From the NCBI GenBank assembly GCA_947652115.1, contig OX393564.1, forward strand, positions 1,462,786 through 1,526,785: a DNA stretch of 64,000 nt, read 5' to 3'. This DNA is from Blastomussa wellsi (taxonomy: Eukaryota; Cnidaria; Anthozoa; Scleractinia; Plerogyridae). Position numbers and translations under genes: made by a program. This document shows, piece by piece, positions 43,031 to 54,275 of this stretch (within the stretch, counting starts at the first letter, position 1; the number at the start of each line of letters is the position of its first letter). The notes under the pieces were generated by a model. That model saw only the letters and a list, made by a program, of their open reading frames with translations, searched no databases and was not told the DNA's origin.

Positions 43031-46000
43031 ATGTCGAACTCGGAAATACCGCTAAAGAAGAGAAAAGAGATTGAGAACGGCGACGAAGAAAATTCAAAGA
43101 AATCGAAGATCGAATGTTCAGAAACACTGCTTGAAACACCGGGTCAAGATGACACAGTGGAAAACCACTTAGGAGACGGAACCTTAGCCGACATAAAATC
43201 CGAGGAGGCCAAAGAAGTCGACAAAGTCCAGGTAGAGTGGATTTATAACAATAATTTTTTTTCAGGTTACGCGCTTTAGCTTATTCGGCTGCTTGGATCG
43301 AATTTCTCTTTGAGGTCGTTTTTGCCGGCTCGCCTCTTTTTGTAGGTTGACTTCCGCAAGTATCTTATGGATGACGACTCCATATTGAACGAGGACCTCG
43401 TTGCCTGGGTAACAATCGGCGCGATGCACGTGCCTCACTCAGAGGATCTTCCCAATACAGCCACTGTTGCTAACTCCGTCAACTTCTTTATCAGACCTTT
43501 CAATTATTTCGACGAAGACCCTTCTGTTGGATCTACAAACGCCATCTTGATTACGCCTATAGACGAGAAGTTCAGCGGACAGAAGGTGGAGCGGTATGGG
43601 ACCCCAACTGGACCCCATTGCGTCCCTAAGGAGCACAAAACCGACTTTAAGGGTACTTATTGATATCTCTTATTGGGAGAGAGTGCTCGTCGGAAAATTG
43701 AAACAAATCCTAATTGGTTTACTGTTTTGAAACAGATAGCATTACGTTTGCAATAAAGTATTATAATCTTATACTCGTACCGCGTAGGAAAATCCTCAAT
43801 CGTAGCGAGCAACGTTTTAGTATTTCTTGTAATCAACAATACATGCTTGTAGTAATAAATAATTAAATAATAAATGCTTTGTTGGTATAAGAATACTTAC
43901 AGTGGAATTTTCTGTTTTGATTATTTTTCTCACACACATCCTATGCTGTGATACTATTACAGTGCTGCGCGCCTTACCGTTGCCACTCGAGAAAGTTTGA
44001 TTAAATTTTGACATCTCTTTGACAACTTTTTGCTAACTTCAAAGCGAGCCAGCCAACCAGAACAGGAGAATGTAATTTCCCAAGGGAGTGAATGCACTCA
44101 TAATTTGACATCTCCGCCCTTGGAAATTCTCATGTTGTGATTGGCTGGCTCGCTTTGAAGTTAGCAAAAAGTTGTCAAAGAGATGTCAAAATTTAATCAA
44201 CTTTCTCGAGTGGCAACGGTAAGGCGCGTAGCACTGTAAGGCCAGGGAACACTGAATATCAATTAAACTTTTTAAAAGAAAGAAAATCATGCAACAAAAC
44301 ATTAACAATTTCATGGTTGGTAGGGAACTGCTTAGGTGTCCCATCCATCGTCTAATTTTTAATGTCAAATAAATCTACAAAATTTGTTGGTTTTCTATAT
44401 TTTATTTATCCTCAAAATCATCCAAAATCTACAAAACATCACAAAACATAGGTTCGTGTAATAAGCGTAGAGATTTTGGATTGCTTGATTTTGAAACGCG
44501 AACGAGATACAAAAGGCCTTCATTTGTTACCCCGCCTTCGTTAATAGTTCTGCTGGCCGTTGACGTTAATATTCTCAGCCTCGTTCAATAATTGTTTAAT
44601 TTATCATCTCCAAAGTAAACAAACTGTATCTTAATTTTATCTCTTTATATTTCAGATGGAAATCCGAGGTGCTGGTAAGTAATGACGTTGACCTGTAATG
44701 TTGCTTGGTTTGATTTGGGCAAAAAGATGAACAGAAAGTTTCAACTTAAATACTATGTTCAGAATAAACTTATACCAGAATAGATACAAAATTAAAATTA
44801 CCCTGAGTAACATTGCACTACAATGTATATGCCTGCGAAATCTTCGATTCTTTTCTTAATAAACATTGCGTTCCTAATAAAATCATGTCAGAATAGATGC
44901 AAGACGAGAATTACCCTGAGTAACATAACTTAAACTACTAGCGAGGTGGCGAGAACAATTCAATTTCTCTTTTTCAATAAACCAGCACCGATCCAAAACG
45001 GCTCTGTGATCCAAGGCGGCCCTGTGATTAATCGGTTCGGGTCGCTTCCGTTCCGCAATGTACCAAACCAATCACAAACAAGGTTCGGCTTGTCGTAAAC
45101 AATTAACTGAGAAGTTCATGATCTAACGTCACTTTGTGTGTTTCGTTTTTTAGTCGATTTCTGCGCCATTGCTTCTGGAGTTTGATTTAGCAACAGACCA
45201 CACTTTCTAGTAATATTTCCTTCAAGCTTGGAACTCCCGCTGTTGTAGGTTTCGTTTGCGTTGGTTTTTCACAGTTGTTCAAAGCTGTCAAACTGAGCAA
45301 AGTTCATTGGTGGATTTTTACCCTGCCAGAGAAACAAGGAAGATGTCTCCGGATTCAGCAGTAACTGACGCTGATTTCAGTCCTTCGCACCTGCTGACTG
45401 CCGAACAGATTATTGCTGTACTGCTTCTTGATTCTTCCAGTATTAACAAAAAAACCTCCTAAAGATGAGGATGACTAATCTAAAAACATAACTGGCAGGA
45501 CGTTTTTAATGAATTTCTGGTGAGCTTGCCAATCACAGAGCCCCTAGGAGCTGGCCAATCACAGAGCCCCTAGGAGCCGGCCAATACCAATTTCTATGTT
45601 CTCATATTGTATTATTCCTAAAGTATCTTGTTTTATCGAGAAAATACGGTATTTTTGTTGCTGTCAAAATTGTGACTGGAAAATGGGAAATGTCTGTTTT
45701 CCAGATTACTTCGCAAATATGGACAAAGACAAGGATGGTTACGTCAGCAGAAGTGAGATAGAAGCGGCTGGGTTACCATGGGCAGGAAGTAGTGGAATGT
45801 CTGCGTATGACTTAAACTGTACGTATATTGTGATACGCACCATTTTCTCGATCCGCCTATGAGAACATGCAGTAGAGCAATCTTTGTTTATCTCTGTGTC
45901 GTTTGATTTACATGAAACTTTAGTTAATGACTTTAGTTATTCCAATAATCTCGTTAATGCACCTAAATGCCGAAAATCGATGGTTTTGTTGCCTAATATA

Positions 46001-47921
46001 TGAGAAGAACATTTGAAAGTAGTTATCAAATGCATGAAGCTGGTTTGAGACATTGCCTTCCAAACTTTGGCACCATGACTAAATTTTGCTTACTGAAGCA
46101 TTATAGCCAAAATAAGAAGAACTGTAAAAAAGAGAACCTCTGGACCCAGGGAAAAAATGACTCGAGTTGTTGCCCAAACCGGAAATTCAACCCTATTTGC
46201 ATTCTAATCACATCTTAAATTTACTTTCTCTTCAGTCCGTTCGCCACCATACTCAAGCACTTTTACTTAATACAATAGAAACATCGCCAGCAATAGCTGT
46301 TATTGAAGTTGAGCCTGCGATAATATATTCTTTTGTAAAGACAGCACGCGAACGAGGCGAAAGGGTCAATACATCGGACAACACAATGCAGAATGACCCG
46401 TTAGCCTCGCTTGTATGTCAAACCGCTGAGGACTCCAATAAGAGCCATTACAAATGTTTGTAATTAAATTAAGTAACTACGTCAACAGGAAATAAATTGA
46501 ATTTGAAAATTTGAATCCGCCACTTGTACAACTTTTGGGACTTTCAGTATCGCGGTGTTTGCAAGTTCCGCCTACTTTTGAGTTACTTAGATCGATCGAG
46601 ATGAACTCAATTTAGATGTTGCCCTCATAACTGAAGTCAGGTTGAATGAATTTCGATACATTATCTAACTCTACGAATTTAACTTTTCCTGGTGCCGTAT
46701 CTAAAATAAAATAGAATTTTATAGCAGTATTGTGCCCTTTTCGATCCTCAGATGACGAGAAGCTAACTCGGGAGGAGTTTGATATCGTGTTTAAGGTGGC
46801 CAAAGATGTAAAAGAGACGAATTACTTGAACCACTTCAAAAGGGCTGACACGAACCACGATGGATACGTTGGAGCACGAGAGTTGAAAATGTATGTAAAT
46901 TTGTCTACAGAAGCAAAAGCGGCTGCTCATATCAGGGCCATTGAATCCAATCAACCAAAAGACAAACGCGACGGGAGATTGAGTTACAGCGGTAAGGCAA
47001 CTGATCCATCAGGTTTGTTGTTTTCTTCAAGTTTCTCGGAAACTAAATTTCGCGAGACGTACGGTGGCTCAACCCAGTTTTTCAGAGCCACAACAACCCA
47101 ACTTTAAAAAGCTAATGCTTCACTGTCTTGGGTCAGTCGGGCAAGATTTTTGGCACATTTACTAGAGATTGAATAGTGTTTCCAAAAATGTAGATTTCAT
47201 TGGCATCGGTGTTACCATAGCAACGAAACGATGACGTCATGCTTTCTGAAAATCGTCATTTTTCTCGAACCCTTGTAGTATATATGTAGGTCTTCAACAC
47301 TGCAAAGTTTGAAAAACTTCTATGAGAGCGGTTTTGAAAAGAAGCGAGTTGAATATTTCGCAGTCAAATTTAAAAGTTCGACTCAGTATATGTTAGTTCG
47401 TTGATTCCAGCGACTTCCTGCCGGTTGAAACAATGTCCTTTCCATGTTTTAACCTTTGGCATAGAACAACTTTCCTGAAAGGTTTCATCTAGTTTGCTGC
47501 ACTAGATCTCTCTCTATGAACTCAAAAGTAATGTCAGGCTGACATGTAACGTTTGCGAAGCAATACCTTGTTACATCGTCGGAGACCTAGGGACAGTTTG
47601 CAGTGGTCAGCGAAAGTCGAAACTGCCGAAAAAGAATCGATACTGAAAAGTTGAAGTGAAAGCTAGGAGCTCCCGGGAAAAGAGTCTCCCATTTTTTCTG
47701 ACAAGTTTTCCAGTAGAAACGAGCGCTCAGTTAAGTGTCATCGAAACAATTGGTTTATCCGCACAAATGAAAACAGCCATAGACAACGCGGCAGTCGAAG
47801 ATTAGGGTGAAATAACTTACTAGCTTACAGCCTGAAGTACTTTTGAAATACGTCAGTTTTAAATATAACAGTTATTTTGTATTTTTTTCTAGAGTTCAAA
47901 AAGCTTCTTTTCCGAGTTTGA
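43031..47921 (+). CDS. EF-hand calcium-binding protein, complete five-exon model
   Basis: Inferred exons: 43031-43231, 44656-44674, 45705-45818, 46752-46991 and 47893-47921, summing to 603 bases, exactly 200 codons plus stop. Exon 1 (67 codons) is acidic and lysine-rich with a nuclear-localisation-like PLKKRK near the start and ends CAG|GTAGAG in phase 0. Exon 2 is only 19 bases (TATTTCAG|ATGG...GCTG|GTAAGT) and ends in phase 1, matching exon 3. Exons 3-5 build three EF-hand loops, two canonical and one weak, as in the left copy. The link of exons 1 and 2 to the EF-hand exons is inferred from phase and splice signals only; exon 2 begins with ATG and might instead hold the start. Intron 1 contains a copied amine oxidase terminal exon and a MITE. 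Family and partner are unknown. Confidence 0.55.
43333..43900 (+). repeat. Copy of the oxidase 2 terminal-exon block
   Basis: Exact copy of 39818-40385 in the same orientation, offset 3515 bp. Identity begins inside the polypyrimidine tract (CCTCTTTTTGTAG) and ends after GAATACTTAC. Flanks on both sides are unrelated. Confidence 0.93.
43346..43663 (+). pseudogene. Orphan copper amine oxidase terminal exon
   Basis: Encodes the same 105 C-terminal residues as oxidase 2, including HVPHSEDLPNT with the third copper ligand, but no TPQ, HDH or catalytic Asp, so it cannot be an enzyme. It keeps its acceptor (TTTTTGTAG at 43345) and 3' UTR with polyadenylation-like signals. Phase 0 matches the donor of the EF-hand exon 1 115 bp upstream, so a 172-residue fusion could be made by splicing 43031-43231 to this exon. 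Confidence 0.8.
43957..44239. mobile_element. 283-bp MITE with ~98-bp near-perfect terminal inverted repeats
   Basis: The left arm begins TTACAGTGCTGCGCGCC and the right arm ends with its inverted form CTGTAA; the arms differ at about two positions (one substitution, one 1-bp indel). The loop is about 85 bp and contains a smaller imperfect inverted repeat (TTTCCCAAGGG / CCCTTGGAAA). No convincing target duplication was found, so the superfamily is open. It lies in intron 1 of the EF-hand gene model. Confidence 0.8.
45528..45585. repeat. 26-bp tandem repeat (right copy)
   Basis: Identical to 228-285; lies in intron 2 of the EF-hand model. Confidence 0.7.
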
Positions 47922-48244
47922 GGCCTTCAAGGTTGCCACATCCTGTGCTTGCGACACCAAGCATTATTCAGCCACTTTACTGTTTATCGTTATTCATGTG
48001 TAGTTATTTGAATTAAATTAGAGAATTCTGTAATTCTGTTAAATGTATAACCCGTGTGAAAATAGAATATAAAAGCAATCTGTTATGAAGCCTGTTTTTG
48101 TTCCACCTATAATAATTCAAATTTTATCTCAGTTCTATGTTGAGACAAAGACCCAATCTTGCTTTGGAACTGGCGCAGATGAGTTTATTGGCTTCGCACT
48201 TATTTGTTTGTGTGCTAGCACAGGTTACCAAAGCGTTCTTGCTA

Positions 48245-48821
48245 TAAGAGTTTGTTTGAGAGTTAGTTTGTGTGGATTTATCATTTAACTGGAAATATGT
48301 CTATTTCCCTTTGAAAAGCTGTAATAAAGTTTCAAACCTTACCTGGGGTCCATTTTCAGCCTTCCTAGAGCTTTTGAAAGCCGTACGCACGATTTTCATT
48401 CCAACTGTCTCTTCTTATACTAAAAAAGAGACAAGATCTCTCTTTAATGGCCCTATTAGGGGTTTTTGGGATACGGGATATTTGGGTAAAAAATTATAGG
48501 GATACGGGATATTTGGGGTAAAGTTAACGGGATACGGGATATTTAAACAAGAGATTCGGGGATATCAAACATAAACGTTGGAGATACAAACCACCGCAAT
48601 TAATGGGATATTTAGGCCAGAAATGAATGGGATACGGGATAGTCAGACCCCCCTAACGGGGCCCTTAGTATCGGAAGAGACCGTTAAAACAAAAATCGCG
48701 CGTATAGCTTTCAAAAGCTCTAGAAAGGCTAACTCCAGGTAAGGTTTGAAACTTTATTACAGCTTTTCAAAGGGAAAAGGAGATTTTTAAATTCTAAATT
48801 ATAAATCCATACAAACTCTTA
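48245..48821. mobile_element. MITE with GGGATACGGGATATTT array (right copy)
   Basis: Identical by eye to 2945-3521, with the same arms and internal array. Confidence 0.7.
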
Positions 48822-49274
48822 CAGTACGCTGTGGTGCTACAATTTCAATTTGGCCGAAGGAAAACCTCATAAACCTCGGTATAGTTCGTCTGCGCAACGG
48901 CTCCCTAAAGCTTGTTCATCCCCCGCAGGTTTGCAAGGATCTGTGTATTCATTTGTGATTGGTTAGTTTCCTTACGCTTTGTTGAACTGTGAAATTCCTT
49001 TGTAGCAGATCACACAACACGCATGCGCCAATGTTTGATTTTTGGACAGGATGTCCTGAATTCAAAAGATGCGAGAAGTGATGAAGCGCATTCAAAAGTC
49101 TGTTTGCATCGTCCTCAATTTACTCCAATATCACCTTAAAACTACTCAGAATTGTAGATTAGTGATATACGGTTCTCGTTTAGTACCAATTTGTCTGAAA
49201 TCGAGAATTTTTGGCGTTGTTTTCAATGCCGTACGACCGAGCTTAGAGAGGAGGGAAGCGTTAATGGCAGCTTT

Positions 49275-49354
49275 TAGTCTCCTTCGCAGCCGTTATTAGG
49301 GTCGTCACGCAATGCATTGCGTGACGACCCTAATAACGGCTGCGAAGGAGACTA
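49275..49354. mobile_element. 80-bp perfect palindrome (right copy)
   Basis: Identical to 3975-4054, again with GGCAGCTTT at 49266-49274 and 49355-49363. Both copies being perfect shows no change since the segmental duplication or conversion. Confidence 0.85.
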
Positions 49355-49715
49355 GGCAGCTTTCGGAAAAGTTCCGAAAATCGGAGAAAGACAAAAAAGA
49401 ATTGGAGCCAACAACAGAGTAAGTTTACGTAAATAAATCGATCCACAAGACTTGAAAGAGGCTGAAAGCTGATCGTGTTCTTCAACACTGTTGAAACTGA
49501 CCCTTTAAGCATAGTTTTCATATGTCGGAAAAATCCCAGACGATCAGGGATTTCACTGTTTCCCGACCGTCCCAGATTTTTCCGACTAATGAAAATTGGA
49601 AATCTTTAATATCCCGATTGTCAGGATAATAGTACTTCTTTTCTCAGTGGAAAAGGACAAAAGAACTGTAACAGCTTCTGACGACCCAATTTCCGGAGGA
49701 CATTTAGCAGATATA

Positions 49716-50226
49716 CAGTGGAATCCCGATTTCTCGAACCTCCAGGGGAAACGCAAATTGGTTCGAGAAATCGGGAGTTCGAGAAATCGAATGTGGCATC
49801 AAATTACGCTTAATTGGCTGGGAATTGTTTGATTATGAGTAAGTGTTCAAATTTTAACAAAAATGCATCCTTTTTTAAATGTACAGTAGATCTTGACCTT
49901 TATTTGCAAACAAAACGTACTTAAAAAAAAAAAACAAAAACGGAACATAACAGAACAGAACACATGTAGTGTGAAAAAAGTGAATGTAATTGACATCAAC
50001 ACTAAGTGGATTCAAAATTTTCGCAGGTTCGAGTTATCGAGGGTCAATTTGTTCCACAGGAGCTAAAATTGGCTCGAGTTATCGGGAGCTTAGAGAAATC
50101 GAGGGTTCGAGAAATCGGGGGTGAAATTATAGAGCTGAGTGAAGCAAATCCAAGGGAAACAAGGTTTGGTTCGAGTAATCGGGAGGTTCGGGAAACCGAG
50201 GGTTCGAGAAATTTGGGATTCCACTG
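49716..50226. mobile_element. Tigger/pogo-like element (right copy)
   Basis: Identical to 4416-4926, same TA flanks. Confidence 0.75.
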
Positions 50227-50656
50227 TAGGCTTGTTTTGAACCGTGATCTTACTGTCGCCTTGTGCTTGTATGGCTTTTGCTGTGTTTCGTAGATATACT
50301 AGTCAGTACTGTTTTTATCTGTTGTTTTACATGGACGGCTGACACGCTTCTTCCCTTACTTGGTCGAGCAAGTTGACTTGCGTGCTACGACAATACAGCT
50401 CTTCCGAATAATTTCATAGAGATGGAAAGGAAATAGCGTGCGATGAAATAGAAATATGTTTGTTTTCTTCGGCGATCTCACCTTGTTGAGACTGTATGTT
50501 TTCCTTTTTTATTTCTATCTGCGTTCTATCGGCGGCGGTCACGCAGGGAAAACAAATTCATAAAGGCAGTTGGCGCTCGCGCGTGTGCAAAAATCGTGAT
50601 AGTGTCCCTTTAAGAAGAAAGAACAATGCTTGTCTAACTGTTGTCCACTTTGTAGT

Positions 50657-51061
50657 TGCACTCTTTCTTTTTTATAAGAATATATTTTATAAGAATATCG
50701 AGGCTGAAATTTGTGAAATTTTAAGAATATTTTAAGAATAAACCCAAGGCTGAGATTTTGGAAAGAATATAATTTTGTGTTGAAAATGTGTAAATACAAT
50801 ACAATTTTCTTTCTTTAAACGGAAAAACTAGCCAATAAAACGATAAAAACCTACACTATAGCCATTGGTCAATGCAAGGGACCGGTCGATGACTGGTACT
50901 GTAATACATATGTAAGGTATGCAGCACAAAAGACATGAACTAAACTGTAAATTCTTAATCTAAGAATACTCATAAGAATATTTTTAGTCCCAAAATCGGC
51001 AGAAAAATAGGAATATTCAGCCTGGGTCGGAAAAAAAATATTTTCTTAAATAAAAGAGTGT
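50657..51061. mobile_element. AT-rich inverted-repeat element (right copy)
   Basis: Identical to 5357-5761; same uncertainty about limits. Confidence 0.4.
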
Positions 51062-51967
51062 ATTGGAGTAAGATGTTTGCATTCTGTAATCCTGCTGAAT
51101 GTATAATTTGTGAGGCCTTACTGAATAAAAGAAAAACAAAAGAGGACTAAATTGGTGTTTTGAAAAATTAACTTAACGTTACACTCAGCTGGGGACGTTG
51201 AAAAACCCACGGCATTATCGCAAAGAGTTAGGCATGTAGTTCCCGGAGTTGTGGTCTGGTCTGTTGTAATATGAAGATTGGAGTGGGAAACAAGCCTCAT
51301 CCACCCGAAGGTAAATAAAGGTATCATGATGATTTAGGTACATCAAAGAGTTGGTAAAGAAGCTTCCGTTTAAAGTTTTTTATTTAGCCAATAATTAATT
51401 ACAAAACATACTTTATTTGTTGTTTACTTTCCGAAAGTAAAAGAGATCGTGCCATATTTGGATTTAAAGTAGCTACGTCATCGTTCGATGGTGCACTTTG
51501 AAAAAATTAGCCTAAACTTTTCAAAATCGTCATTTCCATTCCGTTTCAATCTGCTCCATCCTCTTCATGCCAATGTTGCTCCTTTTTGGTTTAGTATCAC
51601 TTCTTTGGTGTTTTCGTTCCTTAGCAATCTATTATTTTTAGGTTTCCTAAATTTTAAGGGTAATTTAGGTTGTTGCAGAAATAACTCAAATCTACTTCTG
51701 GCAAAGGAAAACAGCTGATTTTTCAGTTTTTACATGCAAAATACTAAATAAATAAAACATTACAAAAACGAAAAGATGCCGAAATACACCGTGGAATAAA
51801 TAACCGATAAAGATTCTTTTTCCCGAGAAGAGCTTCAGTCACTGTGGCAACTGCGTTACTATTTATAATAACCTTAGGTAACGCAATGATAAATAAAAGC
51901 TTCTGTTACGGCCTGTTGGTCATGATCTGGGGAATCAAGCTACCGTGTCACACAACACTCAAAAATA

Positions 51968-53095
51968 TCACATATCGTTTCTGCTTACTGGATCTTTGGA
52001 GCTATAAATCGACTTTGCAAACCAAACAGCTATTGCAATATTCACGAAAAAGACTATCATAGTTGGAAATAATGTCTCCAAGCTCGATATCTCTGCTAGA
52101 GACTTCGCCAGCATTTCATTTCTCGGATCCTGGCGGCTCTCTAAAGCAACTTGGAGAATTTTGAAGGCGTACTCCGTAGAAAGGGCGCCAAAAATGTGAA
52201 GAAAATGATGACTGTTTCCAATAATGTCGAATTTTCCTGGCAGGAATCGCTCAGGTAATTTGCTTCCATAGATCAGCCCACCCACGATTGAACAGAAACA
52301 GTGACGCCAATAATACGTAACGAGCAGCTCGTTACAAGCAATGAACGACTGGCATGTCGTGACATCGTGACAGCTACACATTGTCACGCCAACAGTCAGA
52401 GAGAGCACAGTGTTAAGCCAGCCAGCAAACACGGGGATTATTCGGGTAATCGCTCCATATTTTCGAAGATTGACTTTACTCTTGCAGCAACAGAATGTTG
52501 CAAAGAAAGATAAAACAGCACCAATGACCGTGTACAGCAAAGCCGATTCAAAAATTCTCCAGTTGGTATTTATTGGCCGATTGTAGAAATACATTACTTG
52601 GCCAGATGTGTATGTGTAGATGCTGATTCCGGCATAATCGAAGAAGTAGAAAATTCTGTGCATCTGTTCAGACTTGGAGTTAAACAAATGAGCAGTAGCG
52701 CTTAACGCATAAATGGTGATTGTTCCGATAAACGATGAAACCATTGGCCAATAGAAGTCTCGTTGAGGCGAACTCGGTTGTCGCAAGTCAAGCAGAACCA
52801 CAGAATATCGGACGATGAAGTAAAGAACAGCCAAAATGTGACTCCACATGTTAAACGTCTCATTATTGACGTAAAAGAGACTTTGTAAACATTCCCGTGT
52901 GGTGCTGTTAGGCTTTCTGTACCCTGTTTTGATAAACGATTCTTGAAGGCCGGGCGGAACGTCATTGACGTTATACAGCGAAGTCTCCATGCTTTTTCTT
53001 TCCTTGAACGTCGCTCTGGTGCTTCTGTGGTTGTTGTTTCGATTGTTGTTCAGTTTCTCTTGATCAGGAATTACGAACTTTGATCGGCGTTTCAT
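51968..53095 (-). CDS. PAQR family receptor (right copy of the minus-strand gene)
   Basis: 375 residues, identical in sequence to the product of 6668-7795, with NNETFNMWSHIL, SATAH, FDYAG and SHHFLH intact. If the duplication is real, the two loci would encode the same protein and dosage would be doubled. Confidence 0.9.
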   Translation of the reverse strand: MKRRSKFVIPDQEKLNNNRNNNHRSTRATFKERKSMETSLYNVNDVPPGLQESFIKTGYRKPNSTTRECLQSLFYVNNETFNMWSHILAVLYFIVRYSVVLLDLRQPSSPQRDFYWPMVSSFIGTITIYALSATAHLFNSKSEQMHRIFYFFDYAGISIYTYTSGQVMYFYNRPINTNWRIFESALLYTVIGAVLSFFATFCCCKSKVNLRKYGAITRIIPVFAGWLNTVLSLTVGVTMCSCHDVTTCQSFIACNELLVTYYWRHCFCSIVGGLIYGSKLPERFLPGKFDIIGNSHHFLHIFGALSTEYAFKILQVALESRQDPRNEMLAKSLAEISSLETLFPTMIVFFVNIAIAVWFAKSIYSSKDPVSRNDM

Positions 53096-53910
53096 TTTCG
53101 AGAATTTTTGCGCTGAGAACTACCCTGAGAGACTTGTAAGACTGTAGAATTGCTATCACTCAAGAGTGAAATGATGGCAAAACGTACACGTAACGTCCGC
53201 AACAGAAATGACGTTGCGGTTCTTTTGCGCACTTCCAATTGGCGTACTTTGACCATGTACTTTGTCACGCTATGTTGACTTTAGGCGTTATTTGAGCTCA
53301 AGATGAATATAAAATTTTCTTGCGTGTAACAAGTTTGGAAAACAGTGCCAAGTCCGGGGCCAAGTATACCTCTTCAAGATCCTAATTAGCAATTCAAAAT
53401 GCAAAAAGACATGCTTGACTTGAAACAGAAATACGCCTTCAAATTAACATGTCCCTATTGAGTTTTATAAATTTCGACCTTCAGTAGGTTTTGTCGAGCA
53501 ATAGAAATGATCAGTGACACAGTTGAAGAAGGGTTCATGTATTTTTTTTTGTTTTCTTCAGTGTTCGTAAACAAAGCGACTGAGTGATCAATATGAACAC
53601 CAGAAATTATGGAGCGCCGTTGAATAAATTACGTGTCAAAGAACTTGTCAGTTGATATCAGCCGTTATAAAAACATTTGCCTTAGTGAAACCAAAAGTTT
53701 GGACACTTGACATAAGAAATCTTTATCTGAGAAATTTGTTTTTCGCTTATTTTCATCGGCATATTATTTTTTCTTTTCGTGTCAAAACGGCATTCAGCTT
53801 TGAATAAATATTTATGTAATGGTCTATATTAAAGTAAGATAAATGAGTAGAAAAATCAGAAGAACTCCTTTAATCCCAAAGCCTGATCAAGGATTATATT
53901 TCCTTAATAT
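53096..53910. other. PAQR upstream region, non-coding (right copy)
   Basis: Same as 7796-8610; nothing recognised. Confidence 0.45.
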
Positions 53911-53915
53911 AGTGC

Positions 53916-54098
53916 TGTAATAAAGAGTCGGATTCAATCTTGTTTATCTTTAATCCTTGCTTGCTTTACAACGATGTCTGTACGAACCGTTGTCCATGTG
54001 CGAAGTGCTAAGTGCCAAGTGCCGATGTGCATATTAAGTGCAGGTGAATAATTTACATATTAGTGCCAGTCCTTTGGGGTCTATTGCGATATGTAACA
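53916..54098 (-). repeat. 3' LTR of Gypsy element (right copy)
   Basis: 183 bp, same as the other three LTRs by eye. Confidence 0.93.
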
Positions 54099-54275
54099 TC
54101 CCCTTCTGTTAAGCAATGTTTATATTAAAAAAAATAAATAAATAAATAAATAGTCATTCTGATCTCAATTCAGGTCTTGAACATCTTATCTATAGACATG
54201 TATAAACAACGATCAATGAGGCACAATTGGCTGTTTTCCATTCGTATATCTCACAAGTGTCTAATTAGATAGCAG

